DNA of 64,000 nucleotides, taken from the NCBI RefSeq assembly GCF_018139145.2, contig NC_059487.1:2439792-2503791 (forward strand), given 5' to 3'. The notes below the pieces were generated by a model. It saw only the letters and a list, made by a program, of their open reading frames with translations, did no database searches and was not told the origin of the DNA. The DNA comes from Gymnogyps californianus. Lineage: Eukaryota > Chordata > Aves > Accipitriformes > Cathartidae. Both the position numbers and the translations under genes were made by a program. Shown here in pieces: positions 36,359-48,589 of this stretch (within the stretch, counting starts at the first letter, position 1; the number at the start of each line of letters is the position of its first letter).

Positions 36359-39300
36359 ACTGAAATTCTGGTGTGACTGTGGATCAAACTATCCAACTCT
36401 CCCATTAGTTTTCTTTTTTTATCCACTTGTCTTCTGAAGCACATCATTGCTCTTGAGAGTGCAAGGGTAGAATCAACCTGGGGAACCAAGCAGGCTCCCA
36501 TTAAAATCTCATCAGCTAAAAGCTTTACTTTGCTGATTGTTGCTTAAACAAACAAAGCCAGTCACATGAGGACAAGGTCCACCTTAACAATAGCTTTCTT
36601 TTATCCCCACTCGTACAGTGGGATGGCAGCCCTCGCTGCTTGCTCCTGGCAAGTCCTGCCTTTCAAGAGATAGAGGAAGCCACACAGAGCCTTTCCATGC
36701 GAAATGTCGAGATAAACCCGTTTCAGCTCCCCAGGCCTCTCCACATGAGCATAGAAAGGCCACGGATGCCTGCATGCTCAGAGCCCTACCCATCCCTCTC
36801 ACTTACTTTTTTTGTCGAGAAAATCTGATTAAAGCTGTGCAGGAGAGAAGCAGATGGCAGTTTTGACGTTAGGTGAAGACGGCTTAATCTCCATCTGTGC
36901 TGACATTTTCATGTCTCCTTGCAAACGCCGGCCCCCTGATAATCACTAATGCAAAGCTGGGGGGTCGAGGGCTGCCCTTTTTGGGGGAGGATTTGCTAGG
37001 CAGGATGCTGGCCCATCACGCTGGGAGCTGGCAGAAACTGGCAATGATGTGCTGTGGCCCTTGCTGAAGAAACTGATTATTATCCAGTGTCTTTGTGATT
37101 GGCCTATCAACCTAATTAGCACCCTACACACCTAGGCATTGCTGAGCTCGGGCTTTCGGAAAGCATCTGCTTCAGCTCTGCTCTGCTGGCACTGCGTGCA
37201 CTGCACACCACTCTGAAGAGGCAATTAGAGAAGCTTCAGAGCAATGTTAGGGGAAAACAGAGTCACAAAGGTAGTGCGTAGTTTGAAGGCAAGCTAATTA
37301 CAAAGGGGTACATTCCAGTATCTGTAACACCAAATACTGCCATGAGTGTTTCTGTAAGTCAGAAGTATCTTGCAATTAAGTCAGTGATGTCTTTTTTGTT
37401 TAGTATCTGAGTAAATATACAGCATTTTGGTGTTGAAGGCTTGAGTGCATCTGCTAGGGCACTTCCACACTGCGGCTTGCCAGGCAGAAATATATTTGTC
37501 ACCTTTGTCTAGATCCAGGCTGAGCACTGAGGCAGCAGCCTTTGGTGCGGCTGCTGAGGGCAAGTTGGGGGAATGTGGTAGCCTGGTCCCTGCTGTGAGC
37601 ACGTGGCACATGGGACTGGGAGCTCTGTGGCGTCACGAGCCACTTGTTCACCTGCTGGAATGGAAACTGCTTCCTATAACCCCCTTCATCACCGTGGACA
37701 GGCAGGCACTACTAAAATGTAGAGCTCGATAACAGCACTATAAAAACGGCAAACACCTTAAATTGATATGAAGGTGTAGTACTGCAAAAACAGATGATCC
37801 TGCACTGACCAGAGCACTAGGAAAGCTGTTTTGCTGGGTTTACATGCCAGAAGCTGAGGCACAGCCCCATGTTCCCGTGCGCCAGCCTTCCATGGGGTCC
37901 ACAAGACCCAGCAAAGGAGGTGAGATGGCCAACTGAGGAGGCAGGAGCATCTCAGATCGGGGTTTGGGGGGGCTTGTTGGTAGGGTGTAAGAAAGACAAT
38001 AAAGAGGCATAGCAGTAGGGATGGGGATTCGGTCCAGTGCCCCAACATAAGCAACTGGAAAACTCTTCTTATTAAATTTAGCAACCAAGTAACACAAAGC
38101 AAAGGGAAATGTACAGTTTAATTGAAGCAAACTTCTGATATAAAGGAAAGCAGGCAGGATAATGTTTTGACCCAGCTGAAGTGTCAAAGCTCCTATTAAC
38201 ACCAGCAGCAACAGCATGTCTTTTGCAATGAAGAAATCAAAGCATTGGGTCCGTGGGACACTAGAAGAAGGGTAGGAGAGAGTGGTCCGGTGGAGAGACG
38301 AGAGCTGATGTGTCAGCATGACTCAGGAAGGCTGTTCTTGATGACTGCTCTCCTAGGGTCAGTCCCAAGACTGCAAGATGTAATGAGAAGTCAGAGCTAC
38401 AAATTCCTTCTCGAGACCTGAACTGCCTGAGAGACCCAGGGCGTTAGACCCAGGGTTTGACTGGGACTCTGTGGCTGCACATTCAGGACAGATTTGCGAG
38501 AAAGTTCTAGGCCAGGGTCCCAGGGCCACAGCAGGCAGCAAGGCAGACTCCCGTGGGGGCACGGTCAGGCACGGTATCAGATAGCTCAGCACTGCAGCCA
38601 CAGCTCTTGGGTTAAACAAAGCTTTTCATTCTGAGCAACACCAAGTCTTCTCAGCTTCTGCTGACTTTGGTAGGAATCCAGCATGCTCAGCATTTGGCAG
38701 AAGGTGACTTCACACAATGAGGCGATATTTACTGCAGTCCCAGCTTTGTTGTATTCTCCCCACACCCATCCACAAGCATTTACCTCCCTATCCCACCCTG
38801 TGGAAATTTCACAAAGAAATCAGGCAGCAGGTACTATCTAGTGCACTTTATGGTTCTTGATACAAGTCCTATGTCCATGTGTTTAGGAGATTCTCTGTTG
38901 ATCATAACATGTGAGTGCAGGTCCCCAGAGAACTGCAAAGCAGACCCAGGTCAGGAAGCCACTCGTGGCAGCATCTCCTGATAGGAAATAGCTTATTTGA
39001 GGCTTCTGGAGGTCTGTAAAATTACATGATCTGTACAGACAGGTTTAGGATGCTTCCTATGGCTGAGTGACACCCAGATGAGCTACTGCATGAGGACCTT
39101 TCTTGGGCAAGCACTGCGATTTATAGTGCAATTGTACTGTTTAGTATTCTCCAGTTAGGGGGTTGTGGCTTTAACGCAGTGCATGAATTACTCGTTTCTC
39201 AACTTCACAGAGCATCCTTGAAATGCTACTTGTGCCATCTTGTGTTTTTCCTGCTCTAAATCAGTTTAAGTGTTTTGTTCTCTCTGCCACCTATTTTTAT

Positions 39301-41138
39301 ATATCTACCCTACTTGAACGTACACACAACCCCGTATACACTGCATTTCTAGACAGGTAAACAATCCTTCATGCTTTAGGAAGGCCAGCTCAGCTTAACA
39401 TAGACATTAGGGCTTCTGACCCTCTGTGACTTGTTTAAATCGGCCAAGCAAAGATGAAGTTTTGATGACCACATCTCACGTGTTTTGCTAGTAACAATCA
39501 GCCCATGTCAGACAAGCATGAAGTTATTATGCAGAACTCTCAGCCACAGAGCTGCTGACTACCCTGAGAAAAGGTACCTTTGCCTGGGAGGTTTGAAGAC
39601 AGTTGAAAGGTTACAGCGAGCTCCTACCTCTATAAAATGTGAGCATTGCACTCTTCTGCAAGAGGGATGCTGGTAACATTTGACCTCAATTCTGGGAACA
39701 ATTCATTGTTCAGGGAACCTGGGACTGTCCTCTTTGGTTAAAATCCTTATTCAGGGTGAAATTTAGAAAGCCCAAGGCTAGAAATAAATTGGCTAGAAAT
39801 AAACCAATAATGCATTCACAGCTTTGGTTCACAGGTTATCCATAGATAATTTTTTTCTAGCAACTCCTTCTAGATTTAACCAAGTCGATCATAGTAGCAG
39901 TGAGCATCTCTTGGTTTCCTTTAACCAGATTATTTGTCATTGTCAAGGAGCCAGGATGATCCATGCCCATCCTATAGGGTGGCAGAGAGCTTCTCATGAT
40001 ATGCCTTTGCTCTTCGGAGCCTGGCTGGTGCTCAACATCACGTTGAATCCTCCTGGCTCCCCACTTGGTGAGTGACACTTCATAATCTAGAGAACAATGT
40101 GTGGCAGCTAAATATAGCCATTCGCTGCATGAGTCCTCAGGTGCCAATCCACTTGTGATAAGCATCATGGGATTTGTGAAAGCTTTGACAGATAACTGAT
40201 GGCTGGCTGAACACTTGCAAATAGTGGCTAAACTGATCACAAGAAATCAAACTGAGTGCTTTATTTGAGGAGATTCTGCAGAGTTGTTCTTCAGTATTTA
40301 CTCAGCTTTATCTCTATTTTCGTCTATGTCGATAGTAATGAGATGTTTCATACAACCGCCTGTGACTCTCCCCTGCCCAATCTGGCCAGCCCTAACGAGC
40401 ACCGTGCTCGTCCAGGGAAGGTGGCAATCCCAGGACACAGCCACTGGAAGGGACTGTCTCAGTGCTCCTCATCGACTTCCACACAAGGTTTTCATGGTTA
40501 ACTACAGCCAGTTTAATCAGCCACTGGAGTTAACCAAGCTGACGGGGTGCTGCAGCAATGGAGGAGCGCTCTCGTTTCCACAGCTGGCTCCCCAGTTGGA
40601 GTCGTAACCTCCAGCAGAGCAGCTATAACAAACAGCCGATACCTCTGTGGGGGAAGGCTTCTGCAAAGTGACTTACAAGCTCGGAAGCAAAGATGGGCAC
40701 CCTGGTACCAGTGGAGTCTGCTGATACTTGTAGTGACATGGAAGGGGTGCACAGAGCTGAAAAGTCAAACTGAGGAATAGGAGAGAAGGAAATTACTTTT
40801 TATTCAACAGCAATATTTCAGTTCAAGATCGATAGCTGATTTTTTTCTCCCTGCTAGACCCTTTGTCCCTTCTTTGCAAAGAGCCTGATGTGAGCAAGGA
40901 AAGAAAGATATACAGGCCACTCTATATGAACCTTTTTCCCCCCAAATCTCCCAAACTTCACTAAAGTAAAGGTAGCAGCCTGGCCCTGTGGAATGGACGT
41001 CGTCTCCCTTTGTACCCCAATAAACATGATCTTGCTATTACTGTTGAAGGTCGTAGTCTTTGTATTGACCTGGCAATGCAAGGTCTCAGGGATTGTCTGA
41101 GCTTGTCATGCTCTGCGCTGATATTAGTTTGTATTAGC
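36359..41138. other. Unique non-coding sequence, no gene seen
   Basis: No coding exon or RNA gene is recognised. Open frames up to 159 codons (37840-38319, -) have no recognisable domain. The part 37050-37140 (TGATTGGCC, CTAATTAGC) has conserved-element texture. An AATAAA at 41019-41024 stands within pyrimidine-rich sequence and could be a chance or retroelement-derived signal. Confidence 0.5.
39776..39805. repeat. Two-copy 15-nt tandem duplication
   Basis: GGCTAGAAATAAATT is followed directly by GGCTAGAAATAAACC, with 13 of 15 positions identical. A small local duplication. Confidence 0.85.
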
Positions 41139-41980
41139 TGTGATAGTAACTGTTTAGATAATGTTTAGAAAATGTGTTTTAAGTTTGCTGTAGTTTATGG
41201 CAAGAACAAGTAGCTACTTTATGTGGACTGAGTTGTCTATGACTCTAGAATAAAATGTGGGTGGCGAAGTGCAGAAACAGGGTGGGACCAGCTGTCCCAG
41301 ACTGTAAACGCACACCATGATGTTTGGTCAGTGGTTACTTTGGGAGAGCAACTTTGTATTGTTCAGGTAAAACCAGCTTTAGAAAAAGCAAAATGAACCG
41401 AAAAACTGAATAACTGGAAATCAATGGAAGCAAGAAAATGTACAAAGGATGTCTAGAAAATGTATAAAAACAAATGCAAGTGGACGAAGGCAGAAAAGAC
41501 AGAAGCCAACAGGAACTTCACAGTTCTGGCAAAGAGGAGGAAGAAAGCCCATCACTAACACCACACTCCTTCCAGCGAAGGATGCTGAGAGCTCCGAGAC
41601 TTCTGACCCTCAGCCCCGCAGAGCAGGGGAAGATGAACAAAGCTCCTGAGAAGATGGGCGAGATACTAGCGAATACTAACATTTAACTGAAATTTGTTAA
41701 TGAAATTTGGTTTGTATTAAGTAGACAACCTAGACTGTGAGTCTGAGTAGCATTGTAATTGGACTACTAATAACAACAGCTTGTTGTATTTTGTTTACAC
41801 TGTTCAAACTGCAAATTGGACCAACATTAAACAAGGGGAGCAGCCCTTTTCTATTGCCCTCAGAGTCTTCTGATTTCACAAAGGGCTGTGATAGCAATTT
41901 GCTCTTAGTATGTGTCTTTCTCATTTCAGTATGGCACATTCTCTGTTATCTTGCTTGAAATAAATATGGTAAGATGAAAA
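41139..41980 (+). mobile_element. Doubtful decayed LTR-like segment
   Basis: The block has AT-rich, TG-starting sequence, a TATAAAA at 41463-41469, purine-rich middle sequence, and an AATAAA at 41959-41964. Its phrasing resembles long avian retroviral LTRs as I remember them. I could not find paired TG/CA ends or a target-site duplication, and about 490 bases between TATA and AATAAA is long for one LTR. It may equally be unique sequence. Two further AATAAA strings (41019, 41249) reduce the weight of any single one. Confidence 0.25.
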
Positions 41981-44737
41981 AAGAAAATTAAGATGCAGCA
42001 ATCAGATACGGATGTTTACACCTCAGGCTCAGTGGCCTGAATTTAGCATAGGTTTGTAACAAGTTGACGACTTCCTCACTAGTCCTCTGATTCCTGATTA
42101 TATTTTTTTTTTCCATAATACTCTGGCACCCCTAGCTCCCAGGCATCACTTTGAACTCCAGCTACTGCTTTGTAAATGAGACTCCAGACTGGAAAGGAAA
42201 GCTTGAAAACAATGACCTGAGGCACCCCAAAGCTTCAGAAAGCAGAAAGCAGGGAGAGGAAACCAAGCACTGAGAGACAGGATTGCTGGTGCTGCTATTT
42301 TAACTCTCACCGTTTTTCCACCCCATCTCATTGTCTGAGGCACCCAATTCACACTGACCAAGCACCCAGGACCATCTCTGATGTAGGAGTCACCACCGCG
42401 CTCAGGGACTGACTCCTCTTTGAACGATGCAGCTGGTCTCAGTCACTAAGAAGTGCTCACAGGGAGAGCTTTGCATCTCCCATCACCCCTACCTCCCTTG
42501 GCAAACCCGCCCTGGGAAGTAACCACCTTCTTTTCCCACCTAGAAAGCTGCATCAGACCTCTCGATGTTGGCGTTCATTTCCAAAGAGAAGAGATGGGGG
42601 AAGTAACAAATGGGAAAATACATACCAAAGTAGCTGTTTGCAATCTCTTTGACAGGTTCTTTGAAGGCAGCATGCAGAAGGTTAATGAGTTTTGGCACAC
42701 GTGTGCCCCTGCTCTGAGGGATCCTGCCTCACACCGTGATAATGAGAAGTGCCTGGGGTCATCTGGAAAGGCAAACCTGTCCGTGTGATCCTGCACATGG
42801 ATGCCAGCAAAGATTGCTCTGCGGGCAGTGCTGAGCATCATTGCAGTGCGGAGAGGAGCGCGCAGCCTGGGAACACACTATCTGATGTTTCTCATGCCTT
42901 AAAACTCTTTTTGTTCAATACATTAGGCTTTCACTGAGGATATTGAAGTGGATGTTTTATAATTCTTAAGTCTCTATCACTCAGAAGTTATTGCCAGGAA
43001 ACCAACACATCTTTGAGAGGGGTATACAGCAAGGCACATTGGGGCTGAGTGGAGAAACCTCAGCTAGGATCGGGGACAGCTGAAAGAGGCAATGAATGCA
43101 CCTCGCTGTCACCGAGACCCTAATGGTCCCCTGCACGTGGAGGTGCTGGCACTGAGTCCTGGGTGATGGGGGAGCCGGAGCCAGTGCAAGCTCAGGGATC
43201 TGTCACAAGTAGCCATGTGCCCAAGCCCTTTCGCAGCTGCTCTGTGATCAGGGGAAGCTGGAGCAGGTTTGGTCTGCAGTGGGGTCCCAGCCAGACTCTG
43301 GTTAACGGCTGAGCTCTCGCCCTGGGTCTGTGCCCTGGTAGTGAGGTGAGTCAGGATGCCAGGGATGATGCTAAGGATGGCTACAGGAAGGCAGATGTGC
43401 CCCCCATTTTTCTAATCACGTAGCTTCAGCGAATATAATTTATTTTAAATTTTCAAGTGTATTTACAAAGGAAATACTTGGGGAAGGTTCAGGTAACTGC
43501 ATCTCAGTCAGATGCAACAGTGGTGTTGCTCAGAGAGAACATACAAGGACTGTTTCACAAAGGCAAAACAAGAGAGAAGGCCAGCCTAGGCATGAACTTG
43601 AAATAGGTTGGGCCAATTTCTGTCCACAGTCCAGGACACACAGCAGAGCAAAGTGCTTTCTCACCACAGCCTCGTACTTATGCATGAGGGATGCTCTCAT
43701 CTGCTGGCTCTTTCCAGATGTGAATGTGCTGACAGAAAGGCAAGCTGAGCTAGCTTGAGGAGTGCTCTACCCACATCAGCACTCCGCTCCTCGCCTGTCA
43801 GAAGCTATTGACCTGTGTGGACTGCACAGCCCTGAGTATTTTGGCAGCCGAGACCAGACAAATGCCATGGGCTGGGAGCACCAAGAGCAGCAGCAGCAGC
43901 TACACAGATGACAGGCATGTCATTTTGCAGGCAACCGAGAGGAAGACAGGAGAGCACAAACCCACCTCCCCACCTCTGGGTGTTTGTACAGCTGCAGGCC
44001 TAAAGGTGGGTTGGCTCCTGGCCCTCTCTGCCCTCAAATACTTGTGCAGAGTCCCCCTTTTTCTGCAGGTGGAAGGGCATTGTTTCAAGGCGTGACTAGG
44101 TACTGCTCTGTTCGGGTCTATTGGGGTCCTCTGTGCTGGTGCAGAGATCCAGCTGAAGCGGAGGAATATGACTTTTTGCTGGATGTACGTAGTTCCCATG
44201 TTTCTCCCTCTCTCCACACTTCTCTCCAGATCCTCTGCTCAGCCGTTGAGCACACCGGTGAGGGCAGCCCTGCCTCCCCCCCATCCGACCACAGGAAAAG
44301 CATAACCCCAGTGCTGCTGGGAGAGTTACGCAGGGACGGTTCCGAGTTAACAGGACAGCAGATGTTTGTCTTTAATGGACTAATGGTCCTGTTTTGTGCT
44401 TTCCAAAGGGGTGACAGACAAATATTTATCGGATGGTTTTTGTTCTGAAGCTGATGGACACAGTAGATTGCAATAAGTAATATCATAGAAAATGGGGCCC
44501 CATGGAGGCGAAGGCAGGAGCCTAATGCACCTTCAGGGGGATGGAGGCTGGGACATTTTAGCCGGGACAGATTCAGAACACACTTTGCCAGCATAAGACA
44601 GTGGTGAAACATGTCTTTGGAGCAAGATAGCTCCACTCACTGACTCTTTGGATTGTATTTCTTCACCACCAGCCACACTCCCTGGTTGGGGCACGTCATG
44701 CATCTCTCTTTATATGAAGACGGTGACACAAGGGAAC
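41981..44737. other. Unique non-coding sequence, no gene seen
   Basis: No gene is recognised. There are moderately GC-rich stretches at 43.0-43.4 kb and 43.8-44.5 kb with overlapping chance open frames up to 172 codons on opposite strands (44118-44636 - and 43984-44448 +), none with recognisable domains. A (CAG)5 tract is listed separately. Confidence 0.5.
43886..43900. repeat. Short (CAG)n trinucleotide tract
   Basis: Five AGC/CAG units within CCAAGAGCAGCAGCAGCAGC. Read in the 95-codon plus-strand frame that crosses it, the tract gives a serine run; nothing else supports coding. Confidence 0.8.
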
Positions 44738-44965
44738 CTATGGATGGCCATACTGGATCAGATTGAAGCTCCGTCTAGCTTGGATACAGTCTCAGACAGA
44801 GGTCAGTGGTGGATGCTGACTCAAAGTAGAGGAACAAGAATACATGTAGGGCAAGATACTCCTCAGTACATCCTCCCCCAGTCTCAAGTAATTTTCATCT
44901 CAGGGACCTCCTCAGCTAGAAGGATGGATTTCTTTTTCATAAATTCATTTCACAGTTTTTGACAG
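44738..44965 (+). repeat. Ancient amniote dispersed repeat copy
   Basis: ATGGCCATACTGGATCAGAT, then CCGTCTAGCTTGGATACAGT, CTCAGACAGAGGTCAGTGG and a tail ending TTTTTCATAAATTCATTTCA follow, in order, a dispersed repeat I recognise from birds, turtles and crocodilians ('ccatactgga tcagaccaat ggtccatcta'). I cannot assign its class with confidence. It overlaps a 104-codon open frame (44648-44962, +), which is explained by the repeat. Confidence 0.6.
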
Positions 44966-46483
44966 CAATGCTTTTATACCTGCTTCAAGAGCCCCCAAAA
45001 TGCACTTAACATAGTATTGTGCCAGCGTGGGGAATGAAAGCTCATTTCCTCCAGCTGCGTGGTGAGCCCAGACGGCTGATCTATGGTCTTACCTGCTCAC
45101 TACGATATTGCCCAAGAATGAAGTTTATGCAAGCACTAGAAGAAATAAAGATTCCTTCTTCATTACCTTTATTGAAATACATTTATGCTAAAGTTGTGCT
45201 GTGTGAACCTGTTTTGAACATCACAAGCGAGAGACAAATCTAAGCATTGAGCCTCACCGCTGCAAAGGATAATTGATATCAATGTAGTTGTTGTCTCACT
45301 CTGACATTGGCAGAGGTGCGAAGTGATGCTGCTGAGTATCCTGCTAATAAGTTGAGCATTCTGGCAGAAGGTATGGCGCACAGATATTCTCCCTGCCCCA
45401 ATGACTTTCAGTCAAGGCATCAGGATCTGGAGCATCAAGACAAGGTCAGTGGGGCTTTTAAAAAAAAAAAAAATTTAAAAAATCACCCCCATGTTCATAA
45501 GTCTCAATACCTTTTTAATACACTCTTCTGAAATCTACCCTCTCATTGCACAGTCACAAGGGAGCAGATTATCAGCCAGCTGCTCCTCCGTATCTTTTTT
45601 TTAATGCTTTTACTCCTTTTCCTCCAACTTCCTGTGATTTTCAGATCCTGTTGATCATTCAAGATGCCTCCCTATTATTCCAGCATCTCTAGTCTGCTGT
45701 CATTCAGACTTCAAATCCAGTGCCTAGAGCATGCTAGTTCTATGCTCCCTCTATGCAGAGAAGGCTGAAAAGTAGCAACCTCTTTTTTAAAGATTGACAT
45801 TCATTTTGCTGATTCTCTCCCCTAGAAAATTCCTCCCTCTTCTGAAAACTGTGCAGTGGCTGTCTACCTTCCAGCTCTCCTAGTGCCTTCCTTTTCCTGC
45901 AGAAGGGGTGGCAGATCGTATTACTGACTTCAGGCTGTACCAAATCAGATGTTCTTATTCCTTCAGAGTGAGACACAGAGGGCAGGTTATTCCAGGAAGA
46001 CATTTGAGAAGAAAATGTTTTCAGCAGTTTCTGGGAAGGAAACCAGAAAGTGAGAAGGTAAGAAGGTACGGGCTTGCCAAGGTAGACTTGCCCTGCTGGG
46101 CAACATTGGCTGCCTCCTGGGATACTTACAGAATAAAAAACTAGTTTATTAGTCTCCAGTAATGATATCAAATCACATGAACCAACTCCAGCTTGAGTGG
46201 AAGGATGCCTCAATTGACAAGTAGCCTTGATAGTTACTCCTTTAAAGGCTTTGAAATGGCAAGGTGCGTTTCAGCTATCAACAAAAATTTTCCTCTGGTT
46301 GCTTCAGTGCTTCTCTATTAATTATAAGTTTAATGCTTTCAGTAATTGTATGCATGTGCTTTGCAAAGCAGTTGCGTGTTGCTAGTCTGTCGTTGCAAGT
46401 GCCATGATGACAGTGAAGATAACGTTTTCCTTGATATCATAAGATTAATTGCAATTAAGGAATTACAGTGTTATGAGTTCAAC
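44966..46483. other. Unique non-coding sequence, no gene seen
   Basis: No exon, RNA gene or mobile element is recognised. A 14-base A-run occurs at 45460-45473. A 157-codon minus-strand open frame (45740-46213) has no recognisable domain. Confidence 0.5.
45460..45473. repeat. Poly(A) tract
   Basis: Fourteen consecutive A followed by TTTAAAAAATC. There is no upstream cDNA-like sequence to suggest a retrocopy tail. Confidence 0.85.
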
Positions 46484-46724
46484 ATGGCACAGGGGAGGTT
46501 TAGATTGGATATTAGGAAAAATTTCTTCACCGAAAAGGTTATCAAGCATTGGATCAGGCTGCCCAGGGAAGTGGTTGAGTCACCATCCCTGGAGGTATTT
46601 AAAAGACGTGTAGATGTGGGGCTTAGGGACATGGTTTAGTGGTGGACTTGGCAGTGCTAGGTTAATGGTTGGACTTGGTGATCTTAAAGATCTTTTCCAA
46701 CCTAAACAGTTCTATGATTCTATG
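46484..46724 (+). mobile_element. CR1 LINE, 5'-truncated 3' end (second subfamily)
   Basis: The sequence GGCACAGGGGAGGTTTAGAT is followed by ATTAGGAAAAATTTCTTCAC, GGATCAGGCTGCCCAGGGAA and GAGTCACCATCCCTGGAGGT. It closes with GTGGACTTGGCAGTGCTAGG, GACTTGGTGATCTTAAAGAT and the terminal GTTCTATGATTCTATG. This tail differs from that at 27.4 kb (TGGACTTGGCAGTGC versus TTTGAGCAACCTGG), so the two insertions belong to different CR1 subfamilies. About 240 bp survive; there is no coding capacity. The 97-codon open frame crossing its start (46346-46639) is spurious. Confidence 0.93.
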
Positions 46725-47199
46725 TTAAATAGATGGAAAACTTTCCCAGGCGATGAATCTCCACATATCACTTGTGAGCTGGAAGTCCACGTTCATGCTC
46801 AGAAGGGTGTTGTAATGAGGTCCTACAAGGACTGGTACACGGGCTCTGTGCTAGTTAATATTTGTACTGACGACCCAGGAGAAAATACGAAATGATCACA
46901 GATAAAGCTTCAGGTGGCAGAAAGACCTGGGGAGATGATGGAGAGGTCTTATTGCTGTTATAAAGCAGCCTGGCTTATCTGGGAAACTGGGCATAAGCAA
47001 ACAATATGCATTGTAATAGGGATGGATGTGAAGTCATTCCTGCTGGAGTCAAGGCTGTAGCCATAGTGGAGATGACTGTGCTGGGAAGCAGTGAGACATG
47101 GAAGGCACGAGGGTAATCAGCACTCGGTGTGAAGGTCCACAGCAATGTGCCAGCCAGAAGTACAGTGTTCAATAATAGCCACAATTTAAGAAGGATTCT
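46725..47199. other. Unique non-coding sequence between two CR1 copies
   Basis: No gene or repeat is recognised in this spacer. Confidence 0.5.
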
Positions 47200-47615
47200 G
47201 CTAAATTGGAGGAGACATTTAGAGATGCACCAGAGGAAAGATTAGATAATAGATAAAGTCAGGGTGGTGAATAACTCCAGAAGTTCAATCAGGTAAACTT
47301 AGCCAAGAGAAGGTTAAGGATGAGTGATCCCAAAGTGACCAAATAAGGTAGAGAAATTTAATACTAGAGGTACAGATAGATCTAAAACTAAAAGCACAGG
47401 ATAGATGTATTCAGACTACAAATAAGGTATATTTTTTTTCAACAAAGGACAACTTTGTTAAAACAATGAATGGAGGATTCTCCATCACATAAATTGAAAA
47501 ACAATAGCTGGATGTTTTTATTATGGGTACAGCCTAGTTCAAATGTGAACACAGGGAATTCTACGGTGCGGAGGTCAGACTAGATGACCCCAATGTCCCT
47601 TTGGGACATTAAACT
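47200..47615 (+). mobile_element. Ancient CR1 LINE 3' end, turtle/crocodile-like type
   Basis: Collinear traces of an old CR1 tail are visible: TTAGCCAAGAGAAGGTTAAG, ACTACAAATAAGGTAT, GGAGGATTCTCCATCACATA, GCTGGATGTTTTTATTA and finally GAGGTCAGACTAGATGACCC with a CCTTTGGGACATTAAAC end. The 'gaggtcagactagatga' close is diagnostic in my experience of CR1 lineages shared by turtles, crocodilians and birds. Strong decay and loss of the final short repeats indicate great age. It lies only about 480 bp downstream of the younger CR1 copy, in the same orientation. Confidence 0.8.
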
Positions 47616-47767
47616 TCATCAGAGTAGGGCTGTGACGCACCAAGATTATATGCTGATTTATCTCATCTATACACCGGCTAAGCTAACAGGGACCCAGTTC
47701 TCTCTTACTGCCTAGCGGCAGCATTGCCATCTGACATGGATAAAATCATATAGGTTCTGTTAATTTA

Positions 47768-47786
47768 AAAAAAAAAAAAAAAAAAT
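47768..47786. repeat. Poly(A) tract
   Basis: Nineteen consecutive A following TTAATTT. The upstream 150 bases show no processed-transcript features, and no flanking target-site duplication was seen. Confidence 0.9.
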
Positions 47787-48258
47787 TGCTAAATCTGTGG
47801 CTGGACCTTGCTCAGTTCTGCAGTGAAGGCAGCTTCCTCTGTAGCCAGTTGTGCAGCCCCGATGCTGAATTTCTGCTACAAGCAGTCAAAAGCAGCATTT
47901 TGTGAAGATCTGTAGGGGCTCGTGGGAACCATTAGAAGATATAGCAGGAATGAAAGTGTGGGGTGAAGCCCTTGGTGAGGGGAGATGTGCAGATGAGGAG
48001 ATTGCTCTTAACAGTAAGCACAGCCAGCTCTGGTTTTCATGTGTTATTATTAAAGTAGAAGAGAGCCATTTGGATGGGCGTTAGGAAAGAAGGGTGAAGA
48101 CCTGTATTTTTACTGGTGAATTCTTTCCTTTGTGCCTTTGTTCCCACGTGCCTTTTGGAGAGGGTGTCCATGTCTAGTGCCCCTGGGATCACCAGAACCT
48201 GCCCAGCTCCTCTGTTCACCTCCTTTCATCCAGAGTGGAAGCAGGTAACCAGATGTTT

Positions 48259-48280
48259 AAAATAAATAAATAAGTAAAAA
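48259..48280. repeat. (AAAT)n short tandem repeat
   Basis: AAAATAAATAAATAAGTAAA, an imperfect AAAT tract. Confidence 0.8.
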
Positions 48281-48589
48281 TATTCTGTCTCATTCCACAT
48301 TGTTTCAGTGCCTTTTAGCTCTGCAATAACAGATGACCTGCTGAACTCCGATGTTCAGTGTTTCAGCCTGGGGACAGCTGCTGATCAGGAGTGCTGCTGG
48401 ACGGCGTATCACAGCCAGTTCCCTCCCTGCCTCTCGTCAGGACCAGGCTTTGCTGCTCGCCCTCGCCCGCACTTGCAAACATTTCACCTTTCAAATGCAC
48501 AGCCTGATGTTGCTGTCAGTCTACACAAGATTTTATGTACAGCAGAGGTGCAGATTCACATGGTCGTTATTCCAAGTTAGGGAACTAAT

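Larger units (their letters stand above)
47616..48589. other. Unique non-coding sequence with simple tracts
   Basis: There is no gene. It contains a 19-base A-run at 47768-47786 and an (AAAT)n tract at 48259-48280. Confidence 0.5.

Noticed and set aside
44118..44636. 172-codon open frame, minus strand, opposite a 154-codon plus-strand frame
   Set aside because: Both cannot readily be real; neither is recognisable, and the region is simply low in stops.
46346..46639. 97-codon open frame with a protein-like stretch near its end
   Set aside because: The protein-like part is translated CR1 3' tail, not a host gene.
47768..47786. Poly(A) run as a possible processed-pseudogene tail
   Set aside because: No cDNA-like sequence upstream and no flanking duplications were seen; treated as a simple repeat.
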